Source: an uncultured Prevotella sp.
GTDB lineage: Bacteria > Bacteroidota > Bacteroidia > Bacteroidales > Bacteroidaceae
Length of the DNA stretch: 64,000 nucleotides
NCBI GenBank assembly: GCA_900554545.1
Contig: USHW01000007.1
Coordinates: 8,204 to 72,203, forward strand
Reading direction: 5' to 3'
Numbering within the stretch: position 1 is the stretch's first letter; each line of letters starts with the position of its first letter. The translations under genes and the position numbers were made by a program. Below are positions 49,517 through 58,919 of the stretch, piece by piece. The notes under the pieces are model-generated. The model did not search any database and was not told where the DNA came from. It was given only the letters and a program-made list of their open reading frames with translations.

Positions 49517-51292
49517 ATGACAAGGAACATTTTGCACCTGCTGATTTGCCTGTCGGCGGCATTGCTCGCCGCAAGTTGCGGCGGAACACGGAACGTCGGG
49601 ACAAGCGGCACACCGGCGAAAACCACCGCCGTCAGCCTGCCTGCCATCAGCCACAGCGACAGCCTGCGCTTCAAAATCTATTATTTCGAGGCCATCAAGC
49701 AACAGTCAAGCGGCAACTTCGATGCCGCCTACGACCTGCTCAGGCACTGCCTCGACATCAATCCCAACGCCGCAGAAGCCTACTTCATGCTCTCTTTCTA
49801 TGACGGAATACTGAAAAACGACTCCACTGCGGTGGCCGACGTCAAGAAAGCGTCGGAACTGAGTCCGGGCAACAACGCCTATCTGGAACGCCTCGGAGCC
49901 GGATATTTCAGCATGAACGACCTTGAAGAAGCCACAAAGGCATACGAGAAACTGGCCGAAAACAGCCCCGAACGCTCCGACGTGCTCGACATCCTGGCAC
50001 AACTCTACGGGCGGCAGAAGGACTATGACAAGATGCTCGACGTGCTCCAGCGCATGGAAACGCTTGAAGGTGCGAACGAAGACCTCACCCTCGCAAAGAT
50101 GAGGGTTTACTCCCTGCAAGGCAAGAAACAGGAAGAGTTCAACGAACTGAAGTCAATGGCGGCCAAATATCCCAACGACATGAACTACCGTGTGATGATG
50201 GGCAACTGGCTGTTGCAGAACGGCAAGGCCGACGAAGCATACAGGCAGTACGAAGAAGTGCTGCAAGCCGAGCCGGGAAACACCGACGCACGGATGTCGC
50301 TGATAGACTATTACAGGACCACCGGGCTTGACTTGAAGGCCGACTCACTGCAAGAGGCGCTGCTGCTAAGCCCGAAAACGCCAAAAGACAGCAAGATTAT
50401 ACTGATAAGGCAGGCCGTATCGGAAAGCGAACAGCAGGGAGGCGACAGCACGAAGGTGCTCAACCTGTTCAGGAAAATACTCGCCGAGCCGCAGGAAACA
50501 TCGGACATGGCGGAGCTTTGCGCCGCATACATGACGCTGAAAAACATGCCGCAAGACTCCATCTCGAAAGTCCTTGAAATGGTGCTCGCCATCTCTCCCG
50601 ACAACGCCGGCGCCCGGCTGCAGCTTATACAGACCGAATGGAACAGGCAAGACTTCGACCGCGTGGCGGAGCTTTCACGCCAGGCAATCGACTACAACCC
50701 CGATGAAATGGCGTTTTATTACTTCCTCGGGCTGGCATACGTCCAGAAAGACGACGATGACAGCGCGCTGGAGGCGCTGCGGCGGGGCGTAAGCCAGATT
50801 AACAGCCAAAGCAACAAAGACCTCGTTTCAGACTTTTACGCCATCATGGGGGACATCCTCCACGACAAGAAACTTGACGAAGAGGCCTACGCCGCGTATG
50901 ACTCTTGCCTGCAATGGAAGGACGACAACTACGGATGTCTTAACAACTACGCCTACTACCTGTCAGAAGAGAACCGCGAACTGGCCAAGGCCGAGCAGAT
51001 GAGTTACCGTACGGTGCAGGCCGAACCGGACAATCCCACCTTCCTTGACACCTACGCCTGGATACTGTTCAAGCGCAAGAAGTACGCCGAAGCCATGCAA
51101 TACATCAACATGGCGGTGGACAACGACACGACGAAAAGCGCGGTGATAACAGAGCATGCGGGCGACATTCACGCCGTGAACGGCGACATCGAGGGCGCGA
51201 TAAAGTTCTGGCAGCAGGCTTTGGAAGCCGGTTCGGAGAACGACAAGGCCATCAGACGAAAAATAAAACTAAAGAAATATGTGGAAGAATAA
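49517..51292 (+). CDS. TPR-repeat lipoprotein
   Basis: The 591-residue protein has a lipoprotein signal (SAALLAASC, Cys21) followed by about 12-14 tetratricopeptide units (for example NAEYFMLSFYDGIL-type helices; PGNTDARMSLIDYYRTTG; PDEMAFYYFLGLAYVQKDDD; DNPTFLDTYAWILFKRKKYAEAMQYI). It likely scaffolds envelope proteins in the periplasm. The DUF4292 gene overlaps its end by 14 bases and the EnvC-like gene follows, so the three probably act together in lipoprotein or cell-wall processes. The specific partner is unknown. Confidence 0.9.
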   Translation: MTRNILHLLICLSAALLAASCGGTRNVGTSGTPAKTTAVSLPAISHSDSLRFKIYYFEAIKQQSSGNFDAAYDLLRHCLDINPNAAEAYFMLSFYDGILKNDSTAVADVKKASELSPGNNAYLERLGAGYFSMNDLEEATKAYEKLAENSPERSDVLDILAQLYGRQKDYDKMLDVLQRMETLEGANEDLTLAKMRVYSLQGKKQEEFNELKSMAAKYPNDMNYRVMMGNWLLQNGKADEAYRQYEEVLQAEPGNTDARMSLIDYYRTTGLDLKADSLQEALLLSPKTPKDSKIILIRQAVSESEQQGGDSTKVLNLFRKILAEPQETSDMAELCAAYMTLKNMPQDSISKVLEMVLAISPDNAGARLQLIQTEWNRQDFDRVAELSRQAIDYNPDEMAFYYFLGLAYVQKDDDDSALEALRRGVSQINSQSNKDLVSDFYAIMGDILHDKKLDEEAYAAYDSCLQWKDDNYGCLNNYAYYLSEENRELAKAEQMSYRTVQAEPDNPTFLDTYAWILFKRKKYAEAMQYINMAVDNDTTKSAVITEHAGDIHAVNGDIEGAIKFWQQALEAGSENDKAIRRKIKLKKYVEE

Positions 51293-52175
51293 GTGCAGAC
51301 TAGCATGGGGAACGGCTTTCATGACACTGTTGCTGACCGTAGTTTCGTGTGGCAGCAGCAAGTCAATGGTTGACAATATAAAATCAGACAAAGCCCCAAA
51401 GGTCACCGCTGAAAACGCAGAAACAGCAGCACGTGACCTTCTCAGGAAAGTTTATGACAACGAAGTGTATGCCAACAGCATAAAATCAAAAATCAAGTTC
51501 ACCATCAACAACGGTTCAAAGGACATCTCGGTGTCAGGTTCACTGAACATGAAAAAGGACCAGGTGATACGCATCCAGCTTACGCCGTTCGGCCTGATGG
51601 AGGTAGGACGCCTTGAATTCACCAAGGACTATGTCCTCCTTATGGACCGTATGAACAAGGAATATGTCAAGGCCAGCTACTCCGACGTTGACTTCTTACG
51701 GAAAAACGGGCTTGACTTCTACGCCCTGCAAGCCATCTTCTGGAACAAGCTCTTCGTCCCAGGAACACAGAGCATAACCGATTCATCGCTCAAGAACTTC
51801 ACCGTAGCGTTCAACAACAAGCCGTCAGAAACAGTAATTTCCCACAAACGAGGCGACATGTCATACCTCTGGACGGCCGACGGAACCACCGCCCTGATAA
51901 AAAGCGTTGACATAACGTATGACGGGAAAGCGTCGGGCTCTACTACCGTAACGTGTTCCTACGGCGCATTCAAGCCCCTCGGCACCAAGCTCTTTCCGAC
52001 AGACATCACACTGAAGATGAAGAGCGACGCGGTAAAAAAGGCCGAAAACCTGTCAGTGAACATATCAATCAACAACCCTGACACCGACGGCGACTGGGAC
52101 ACATTCACCTCAATATCAAGCAAATACAAGCAGGTCAGCGTGCAGGATGTTATGAACCGACTTTTGAAAATGTAA
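51279..52175 (+). CDS. DUF4292 lipoprotein (LolB/LolA-like fold)
   Basis: The 298-residue protein has a lipoprotein signal (LLLTVVSC, Cys24) and a body matching DUF4292, a beta-barrel family related in fold to LolA/LolB (SGSLNMKKDQVIRIQLTPFGLMEVGRLEF). It may carry lipoproteins or other lipids to the outer membrane. Classical LolB is generally missing in Bacteroidetes, which makes this a candidate substitute by inference. It overlaps the TPR gene by 14 bases, and its stop codon is directly followed by the ATG of the next gene. Confidence 0.85.
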   Translation: MWKNKCRLAWGTAFMTLLLTVVSCGSSKSMVDNIKSDKAPKVTAENAETAARDLLRKVYDNEVYANSIKSKIKFTINNGSKDISVSGSLNMKKDQVIRIQLTPFGLMEVGRLEFTKDYVLLMDRMNKEYVKASYSDVDFLRKNGLDFYALQAIFWNKLFVPGTQSITDSSLKNFTVAFNNKPSETVISHKRGDMSYLWTADGTTALIKSVDITYDGKASGSTTVTCSYGAFKPLGTKLFPTDITLKMKSDAVKKAENLSVNISINNPDTDGDWDTFTSISSKYKQVSVQDVMNRLLKM

Positions 52176-53756
52176 ATGAAACGACTTCTCATTTTGTTTT
52201 TCGCACTGGCGATAGCCTTCCCCTTCTCCGCACAAAACAAGAAACAGACAACGCGGAAGAAGGCCAAGACAACCCGTGTGACAAAGAAAAGCACCTCGAC
52301 AAAGAAAAAGAAAACCGCCAAATACCAAAGCAACTCCATCAAGGGGCTGCGCAACCAGCGTGCCGGTGTGCAGCGCAAAATCAAGGAACAGGAGCGACTG
52401 CTGCGTGCAAACAAGGCCGACGTGAAGAAGCGTCTTGGCGACCTGGTTGCCATCGGCACCGAGATTGACCGCCACAAGAAGTCAATCGACACCATACAAA
52501 ACGAGATAACCCACATCGACAGCAACATAAAGATGCTTGAAAGCCAGCTCGCCACGCTTGAGAAACAGCTCGACGAGCGCAAGGCGAAGTATGTGAAATC
52601 AATGCGCTACTTGGCCGCGCGGCGCACGGTGCAGGACAAGCTGATGTTCATCTTCAGCGCAAAAAACTTCGCACAGATGTACCGCCGCATGCGCTTCGTG
52701 CGCGAATACGCCGCATTCCAGCGGTCGCAGGGCGAAATGGTGAAGGCAAAGCAGCGGCAAATAGAAGAAAAGCGGACAGAGCTTGAACGTGTGCGCCGGC
52801 ACAAGAACACTCTCTTGGACAAGGACAAACGCGAGCACGAGGCACTGCAAGGCAAGCAGAACGAACAGCAGAAGATGGTGAACACGCTGCAACGCCAGCA
52901 GAAAACGATACAACGGATAATTGACGAACAGCGCAAGAAAGACGCCGAGCTGAACGCCAGGATTGACCGCCTCGTTGCCGAAGAGATAGCCAAGGCGAAG
53001 GCAAGAGCCGAAGCCGAGGCAAGGCGCAAGGCCAAATTAGAGGCCGAAGCGAAGCGGAAGGCCGCCGAACTGGCACGCAAAAAGGCCGAGGCTGAGGCCC
53101 GGGAGCGCGAGAACGCGCGCCGCATAGCCGAGGCACGCGAGCGTGAAGAGAAGCTGAAAGCCGCGGCGCGCGAGGCCGCCAAGAAAGACGAAGCGGCACG
53201 CGAGAAGGCCGACCGCAAGGCACGCGAGGCCGAAGCCGACCGCATTGCGGCAGAACGCAAGGCGCAAGCTGACAAGGAACGCGGCGAGCGCGAGGTGGAA
53301 CGGGCGCGCAAGAGGGCTGCCGCCGCATCGGAAATGGACAGCAACGACCGCAAGCTCAGCGGCAGCTTCGAGCGCAACCGCGGACGGCTGCCCATGCCGC
53401 TTGCCGGACAATGCAGCATAGTGAGCCACTTCGGACAGTACAACGTTCCCGGACTGCGCAACGTAAGGCTCGACAACAAGGGCATCAACATCAAGGGACA
53501 GCCCGGCGCTACGGTGCGAGCCGTGTTCAACGGCGAGGTAAGCGCCGTGTTCAACTTCGACGGAAGCATCATCGTTATGGTGCGCCACGGCAACTACATC
53601 TCCGTGTACTGCAACCTCGGCAGCGTAAGGGTGAGCCGCGGCCAGCAGATAAGCACAGGCCAGGCCATAGGCTCTCTCGGCCCTGAAAACATACTCCAGT
53701 TCCAGCTAAGGCGCGGCACGGCGAAGCTGAACCCCGAGACTTGGCTGAGAAGATAA
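52176..53756 (+). CDS. EnvC-like murein hydrolase activator with degenerate LytM domain
   Basis: The 526-residue protein has a signal peptide (LILFFALAIAFPFSAQ), a Lys/Thr-rich segment, two long coiled-coil regions (about 55-145 and 175-390, the second almost wholly charged Ala/Glu/Arg/Lys) and a C-terminal LytM/M23 domain (about 415-526). The M23 metal ligands are missing: the HxxxD site reads NKGINIKG and the HxH site reads LQFQLRR. So it should activate amidases, as EnvC and NlpD do, rather than cut peptidoglycan itself. It begins immediately after the DUF4292 stop. Confidence 0.92.
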   Translation: MKRLLILFFALAIAFPFSAQNKKQTTRKKAKTTRVTKKSTSTKKKKTAKYQSNSIKGLRNQRAGVQRKIKEQERLLRANKADVKKRLGDLVAIGTEIDRHKKSIDTIQNEITHIDSNIKMLESQLATLEKQLDERKAKYVKSMRYLAARRTVQDKLMFIFSAKNFAQMYRRMRFVREYAAFQRSQGEMVKAKQRQIEEKRTELERVRRHKNTLLDKDKREHEALQGKQNEQQKMVNTLQRQQKTIQRIIDEQRKKDAELNARIDRLVAEEIAKAKARAEAEARRKAKLEAEAKRKAAELARKKAEAEARERENARRIAEAREREEKLKAAAREAAKKDEAAREKADRKAREAEADRIAAERKAQADKERGEREVERARKRAAAASEMDSNDRKLSGSFERNRGRLPMPLAGQCSIVSHFGQYNVPGLRNVRLDNKGINIKGQPGATVRAVFNGEVSAVFNFDGSIIVMVRHGNYISVYCNLGSVRVSRGQQISTGQAIGSLGPENILQFQLRRGTAKLNPETWLRR

Positions 53757-53814
53757 GAGTGAAGAACGAAGAGTGAAGAGTGAATAATCAGACACTTCAC
53801 TGACGACAACACAT

Positions 53815-53852
53815 AAAAAAGCCGTATTTCACACGATGAAACACGGCTTTTT
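53815..53852. terminator. bidirectional intrinsic terminator
   Basis: AAAAAAGCCGT...ACGGCTTTTT with an inner TTTC/GAAA pairing. It ends the EnvC-like transcript on the forward strand and can end the convergent gene at 53917 on the reverse strand. Confidence 0.85.
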
Positions 53853-53916
53853 CCGTTGCCTCCGACGATGTTTCCAACCGCGAGACACGGTTGAAACGCA
53901 GCGCAAAGACGGCCTG

Positions 53917-54885
53917 TCACGCTCCTACCGATGCGTCGTAAATGCTGAAACAGATGCTTTTCACCTCGTCGCCGCCGTCAATTGCCGCGAGGAAAGCCTG
54001 TGCGCCAAGCTCTTCGGCGTTACGTTCAAGAAAGCCGGTAATTATCTCCCACACCTGTTCACGCGAGAAAGTAAACAGCTTCGGGGCGTGTTTGAAATAG
54101 TCCTTTGCCATCGGACAGCCCTTCCAGTCGTGGTTTAGCAGCGCAGTGAACACATGGCCAAGCCGCTCAAGCAGGGCCTTGTTGTCATCCGAAGGATGCT
54201 GGTTGTCATAAAATTTTACAGTCTGTCCGAGCAGGATGAACACGCCTTCAAAGGTAATCTGCCTGTCGAAAGCGGCCTCGTCTTCATCAGGCTCGGTGCA
54301 GTCGATGTCCTTCACGCCGCAGAACAGCCTGCGGCAACCGCGGCTCTCACCAACGTTGCAACGCAAAGTGAAGCTTACCCGTGGGTCGTCGGGTTGCCCG
54401 CCCTCGGCCGGCTTCATGTCAAAGCCCTCGGCCTTGGCTTGTTCCAAGAGTTCGTCAAAAGTGAACTTCGGCGGCAAACGCTTGACGGCTTTCTTCAGCT
54501 TAGCCAGCTCCGCACGCCCCGTTCCCTCCTTCACTGGCACATCGACATCCACATAATCCCTCACGGCAGCCTTGCGTTCAAGCCACCTCCGGTAAGCCTC
54601 AACATCATTGTCGATGACCTTGTTTATGACAGCCAGCTCCTCATCGGTCACCGGACGCAGCCAGTCGGCACCGTCAAAGGCCGCCCGCGCCCGGTTTTTC
54701 TTCAGTCCGCCGCGCCGTCCGCAGAAGCCGCGATAAGCCACAACCGTCTCCTTGTAATCGCCCACCTTGCGCTCGCCGTAAGCCACCTCGTCGTCAAACT
54801 CCTCATAATAAATCTTCTGGACGCACTCAACCATTGCGAACTCGTCTTCAGCCCAAATCCAATCTCCAGCATGATAAGCAGCCAT
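53917..54885 (-). CDS. protein of unknown function (322 residues)
   Basis: From the ATG at 54885 the protein starts MAAYHAGDWIWAEDEFAMVE. It is soluble (no signal, no membrane segment), acidic, and has three loose regions: an N-terminal basic stretch (GRRGGLKKNRARAAFDGADW), a middle helical part (LAKLKKAVKRLPPKFTFDELL) and a C-terminal part with several Cys (FTLRCNVGESRGCRRLFCGV; CPMAKDYFKHAPKLFTF). I do not recognise a family. It stands alone with its own promoter. An in-frame TTG six bases upstream is not preferred. Confidence 0.8.
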   Translation of the reverse strand: MAAYHAGDWIWAEDEFAMVECVQKIYYEEFDDEVAYGERKVGDYKETVVAYRGFCGRRGGLKKNRARAAFDGADWLRPVTDEELAVINKVIDNDVEAYRRWLERKAAVRDYVDVDVPVKEGTGRAELAKLKKAVKRLPPKFTFDELLEQAKAEGFDMKPAEGGQPDDPRVSFTLRCNVGESRGCRRLFCGVKDIDCTEPDEDEAAFDRQITFEGVFILLGQTVKFYDNQHPSDDNKALLERLGHVFTALLNHDWKGCPMAKDYFKHAPKLFTFSREQVWEIITGFLERNAEELGAQAFLAAIDGGDEVKSICFSIYDASVGA

Positions 54886-54917
54886 AGGCAATACCTTTTT
54901 TATATTATGTCACTCCG

Positions 54918-54925
54918 CAAAGATA
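54918..54925 (-). promoter_or_regulatory. -7 box for the unknown 322-residue gene
   Basis: TATCTTTG on the reverse strand, 33 bases before the ATG at 54885. Confidence 0.68.
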
Positions 54926-55026
54926 ACTATTTTCAATCATAACACAATGACTAAGACCCTAATTTCACACGCCTCTACCGCCAACGGCAAACCCGTTGAC
55001 ACACAGCACGTTACAAAGAGGTTTGC

Positions 55027-55107
55027 AAAAGACCGTGTTTTACACTGCAAAAGGCCACCTTTTACAAGCTAAAAGGTGGCCTTTTGGATGGTAAAAGGTG
55101 GTGTATT
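55027..55107 (+). repeat. dispersed 22-bp-period modular element, copy 8 (head displaced)
   Basis: Modules at 55027, 55049, 55071 and 55093 (AAAAGACCGTGTTTT, AAAAGGCCACCTTTT, its complement, AAAAGGTGGTGTATT). A head-like TTGACACACAG at 54996-55006 lies 31 instead of 20 bases upstream. The interval 54926-55389 has no gene. Confidence 0.85.
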
Positions 55108-55125
55108 GAAAATCCACAGCAACCA

Positions 55126-55174
55126 AACCGACAACCCACCCCGCCCCTCCCGAAGGGAGGGAGCTTGATTACCT
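55126..55174. repeat. C-rich tail repeat, second copy
   Basis: As at 3786-3843: AACCAAACC, then CACCCCGCCCC, the perfect CCCTCCC-GAA-GGGAGGG palindrome at 55145-55161 and GCTTGATTACCTG. Two small palindromes follow: CTCATTTG-AATA-CAAATGAG (55178-55197) and ATGCCGC...GCGGCAT (55213-55235). Confidence 0.8.
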
Positions 55175-55260
55175 GCACTCATTTGAATACAAATGAGGCG
55201 CTCGGTAACCGTCATGCCGCACGCCGATGCGGCATCCAGTGTATGCAATCAATGTCATTT

Positions 55261-55367
55261 TAATTGAGAATTGAGAATTGGGAATGGATAATTATGATTA
55301 CCTTAAAAGGTTGTCTGCCAACAAAGCAAATCATAATTATCCATTCCCAATTCTCAATTCTCAATTA
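55261..55367. repeat. 39-bp perfect hairpin, GAGAATGG family, copy 2
   Basis: Arms 55261-55299 and 55329-55367 are perfectly complementary. The repeat units are GAGAATTGAGAATTGGGAAT and the arms end in TAATTATGATT. The loop (ACCTTAAAAGGTTGTCTGCC...) is the inverted relative of the loop of the copy at 28853. Confidence 0.92.
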
Positions 55368-55389
55368 AAGAGCAAGCTCTAAATCGGCG

Positions 55390-57057
55390 TCAGTACTTGA
55401 AGGAGCTGCCCCCGAGGAACTCGCGCAGCAGCGATGTGGGCGGCAGCTGGCGGTTGGGAATGGGCGAAATGTACTTCAGGAACTTCAACAGGCGGTACGC
55501 CTCGGCATACTCGTCGGCGTTTTCGGGCACGAGTTCAAGCAGCGGCTCGGCCTGGCTTTTTATCACCGCAAGCTCGAAGAGCAGGGCGGTGTTGAACATA
55601 ACGTCGGCGTTCTCCTGATAAGGGAATATCCACTTGTTCTCTCCGGCGCGCACACTCGGCCAGCGGTGGATGGTTTCCTGCGCGCTAACTCCGCGGTACT
55701 TGTAGTCGCGGATGATGCGGCGCAGCAGCCGGTTGTCCGTCGTAGGTATGTAGTTGTGGGCGTCAAGCAGTATGGTGGTAAGGGCCGATGCGTAGACGCG
55801 GAACTTCTGTTCTTCGGGTATCTGGGCGGTAAGCTCGGGATTGAGGGCGTGTATTCCCTCAACGACAAGCACCTCGTCGGCGGCCAGCCGCAGGCGGCGG
55901 CCGCTACGTTCGCTGCGTCCCGTCTGGAAGTTATACCGCGGCAGCTCCACCTCCTCGCCTGCAAACAGAGCGTTGAGCTGCCTGTTAAGCAGCTCTATGT
56001 CAAGCGCGTAAAGGCTCTCGTAATCATATTCGCCGCTGTCGTCCTTGGGCGTTTCCTCGCGGTTCACAAAGTAATCGTCGAGCGAAACGGGCACAGGCTT
56101 CACGCCGCAGGTGAGCAGCTGGATGGAAAGACGCTTGCAGAAGGTGGTCTTTCCGCTTGACGACGGGCCTGAGATAAGCACCATGCGCACGCCGCGCCGT
56201 GTCGAAATCATGTCGGCTATCTGCGATATCTTCTTCTCCTGGAGCGCCTCCGACACGTTGATAAGGTCGGTGGAACGGCCCTGCTGCACAGCCTCGTTGA
56301 AGTCGCCGACGGTTGACATGCCGAGGATATGCTGCCAGCGGTGGTGCTCCTGGAAGATGTCGAACATCTTGTCCTGCCTTACCAGCTCGCCCAGACGCGA
56401 GGGGTCGTCACGCGAGGGGATGCGCAGCAGCATGCCGTCATAATACTTCTCAAGGCCGAAGAGGTAAAGCTGGCGCGTGTTTGTGAGCAGGGTGCCGTAG
56501 TAATAGTCCTTGTATCCGTCTATTTCATAATAGGTGGTATAGAGCCGTCCGACGCTTCTCAGCAGCTTGGCCTTCGACTCCATGCCCATGCCGGAGAACA
56601 TCCTGATAACCTCTTCGGTAGTGCTTTCATGCCGGCAGATGGGCAAGGCCGCGTCGATTATCTCCTGCATGCGCCGCCTTACGGCGTCGGCGTCAAAGTG
56701 AGTGACGGGCCGCCCTATGTTGATGTTGCAGTAATAACCGTTGGACACGGGAATGTCAATCACCACGTCAGCCCCCGGCCACAGGTCGTGTACGGCCTTG
56801 CACAACACGAAGAAGAGCGTCCTCGTGTAGGCCCTGACACCCGACGACGACCTGATGTCAAGGTATTCCACGTCTTTGTTGTGATAAACGCGGTAGTGAA
56901 GTCCCTCCACCTTGTTGTTTACTTTCACGCTGATGGGGCCGTAGTCCATCTTAAGGTTTAATTCACGGAAAACCTCAGAAAGAGTGCTTCCTATTGGGAC
57001 GTTTAAAGTTTTTTGATTATTTTTGCAACGGATTTGTATTACTTGTTTCATGTCCAT
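55390..57057 (-). CDS. TGS/ThrRS-like domain fused to uridine kinase-type nucleoside kinase
   Basis: The 555-residue protein has an N-terminal TGS-like domain (about 3-70), a region like the second additional domain of threonyl-tRNA synthetase (about 85-200, RPVTHFDADAVRRRMQEII), and a C-terminal uridine kinase-like P-loop domain (VLISGPSSSGKTTFCKRLS, about 290-480) with a DDYF block. The predicted reaction is phosphorylation of a nucleoside such as uridine. The ThrRS-type module is not an aminoacylation domain here. The fusion is known in several bacterial phyla. Start at 57057 or two codons later. Confidence 0.9.
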   Translation of the reverse strand: MDMKQVIQIRCKNNQKTLNVPIGSTLSEVFRELNLKMDYGPISVKVNNKVEGLHYRVYHNKDVEYLDIRSSSGVRAYTRTLFFVLCKAVHDLWPGADVVIDIPVSNGYYCNINIGRPVTHFDADAVRRRMQEIIDAALPICRHESTTEEVIRMFSGMGMESKAKLLRSVGRLYTTYYEIDGYKDYYYGTLLTNTRQLYLFGLEKYYDGMLLRIPSRDDPSRLGELVRQDKMFDIFQEHHRWQHILGMSTVGDFNEAVQQGRSTDLINVSEALQEKKISQIADMISTRRGVRMVLISGPSSSGKTTFCKRLSIQLLTCGVKPVPVSLDDYFVNREETPKDDSGEYDYESLYALDIELLNRQLNALFAGEEVELPRYNFQTGRSERSGRRLRLAADEVLVVEGIHALNPELTAQIPEEQKFRVYASALTTILLDAHNYIPTTDNRLLRRIIRDYKYRGVSAQETIHRWPSVRAGENKWIFPYQENADVMFNTALLFELAVIKSQAEPLLELVPENADEYAEAYRLLKFLKYISPIPNRQLPPTSLLREFLGGSSFKY

Positions 57058-57138
57058 AGCGGTTTTAGGTTATACGTTGGTAAAGATACGCCGTTTTCCC
57101 GACACCGCACAACGTTCGACAACAAATTAAATTAAAAT

Positions 57139-58833
57139 ATGTCGATTTGGATTTTTTTTAAGATTATCGGATCATTGGCTCTCCTTATCTACGGAATGAA
57201 GGTGATGAGCGAAGCCTTGCAGAAGATGGCCGGTTCGCAGTTGCGCCACATCTTAGGCACAATGACCAAAAACAGGTTTACCGGTATATTCACCGGCATG
57301 TTCGTAACGGCCGCCGTCCAGTCGTCGTCGGCCACAACGGTGATGACCGTCTCGTTTGTCAACGCCGGACTTCTTACACTCGCCCAAGCCATATCCGTCA
57401 TCATGGGAGCCAACATCGGCACCACCCTTACCGCCTGGATAATGAGCCTGGGCTTTTCGTTTAACTTCATGGACGCGGTGTTCCCGGCATTCATCGTCGG
57501 CATCCTGCTCATCTACACGCGCCGCCACCGCTACATAGGCGACTTCCTTTTCGGCATAGCGTTCATGTTTTTCTCGCTCGCACTGCTGAGCCAGACGGGC
57601 AACGAGATGGACCTTGGGCACAACAAGCAGCTAATCCACTTCTTCAGCACGTTCGACACGGGCAACTATGCCACGATTATCGTGTTCCTGCTCATAGGCA
57701 CACTGCTTACGTGCATCCTGCAATCGTCGGCCGCACTGATGGCCATCACGATGATGCTCTGCTCGAGCGGCGTGCTGCCTCTGTATCTCGGAATAGCCCT
57801 CGTGATGGGAGAGAACATCGGAACTACGGCCACCGCCAACCTTGCCGCACTCGGAGCTAACACCCAGGCGCGGCGTGCCGCGCTGGCCCACCTGGTGTTC
57901 AACGTGTTCGGAGTAATCTGGGTGCTGTGCGTGTTCTATCCTTTCGTCAACACGGTGTGCTCGTTCGTCAACTACGACCCCATGACCGACACGCTCGACC
58001 CGGCACGCCTGGCGGTTGTGCTGGCTGCTTTCCACACGGCGTTCAACATCTGCAACACCACCGTCCTCGTATGGTTCATACCCCAGATTGAGAAAACTGT
58101 TTGCTGGCTCATCAAGCCCAAATCGAAGGACAGCGAGGACGAGTTCCGCCTGCGCTACATCGGCGGCGACACGATAATGAAGACCCCTGAGCTGTCTGTG
58201 CTCGAGGCGCAGAAGGAAATACAGCTGTTCGCCGAGAGGACGCAGAGGATGTTCGGCTTCGTGCGCGAGCTGCTGGGCACGAAGAACGATGCCGACTTCA
58301 ACAAACTGTTCAGCCGCATCGAGAAATACGAGGGCATCAGCGACAACATGGAGATTGAAATAGCCAAGTATCTCGACCGCGTAAGCGACGCGCACCTTAG
58401 CGACGAGACCAAGGCCAAGATACGCGCCATGCTGCGCGAAATATCCGAAATAGAGAGCATCGGCGACAGCTGCTACAACATTGCACGCACAATCAGCCGT
58501 AAGGCGAGGGGCAAGGAGGACTTCACCGAGCGCCAGTACGAGCACCTGCACCAGATGTTTGAGCTTACGGACGACAGCCTCACGCAGATGAACGTGATGC
58601 TCGCGGGCCGCAAGGACAAGCTTGACGCCAACCGCTCGTTCAACATCGAGAACGAGATTAACAACTACCGCAACCAGCTGCGCAGCCAGAACATCAACGA
58701 CGTGAACGCCCACGAATATACCTACGCCATCGGGACAATGTACATGGACATCGTTTCGGAATGCGAGAAGCTGGGCGACTATGTAATCAACGTTGTCGAG
58801 GCGCGCATGGGCACAAGGCAGAAGGAGGCGTAG
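57139..58833 (+). CDS. Na/Pi cotransporter family protein with PhoU-like tail
   Basis: The 564-residue protein has two inverted Na/Pi-cotransporter repeats with the QSSSATTVMTVSFVNAGLL and LQSSAALMAITMMLCSSGVL signatures, about 8-9 membrane helices, and a C-terminal cytoplasmic PhoU-like helical domain (about 350-555, with the SDNMEIEIAKYLDRV and DSCYNIARTISRK repeats). It likely moves phosphate with sodium; direction and regulation are uncertain. Confidence 0.92.
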   Translation: MSIWIFFKIIGSLALLIYGMKVMSEALQKMAGSQLRHILGTMTKNRFTGIFTGMFVTAAVQSSSATTVMTVSFVNAGLLTLAQAISVIMGANIGTTLTAWIMSLGFSFNFMDAVFPAFIVGILLIYTRRHRYIGDFLFGIAFMFFSLALLSQTGNEMDLGHNKQLIHFFSTFDTGNYATIIVFLLIGTLLTCILQSSAALMAITMMLCSSGVLPLYLGIALVMGENIGTTATANLAALGANTQARRAALAHLVFNVFGVIWVLCVFYPFVNTVCSFVNYDPMTDTLDPARLAVVLAAFHTAFNICNTTVLVWFIPQIEKTVCWLIKPKSKDSEDEFRLRYIGGDTIMKTPELSVLEAQKEIQLFAERTQRMFGFVRELLGTKNDADFNKLFSRIEKYEGISDNMEIEIAKYLDRVSDAHLSDETKAKIRAMLREISEIESIGDSCYNIARTISRKARGKEDFTERQYEHLHQMFELTDDSLTQMNVMLAGRKDKLDANRSFNIENEINNYRNQLRSQNINDVNAHEYTYAIGTMYMDIVSECEKLGDYVINVVEARMGTRQKEA

Positions 58834-58919
58834 GCAACCGCCTGGCTGACAGAGGCTTACGTCCGCAAGCAGCCCCATGTAGCACCCTCTGCACAGCCGC
58901 AGGCCTGCAGGCGTTTTAC

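Noticed and set aside
52176..53756. Active M23 endopeptidase
   Set aside because: Both metal-binding motifs of M23 are replaced, so an activator role is preferred.
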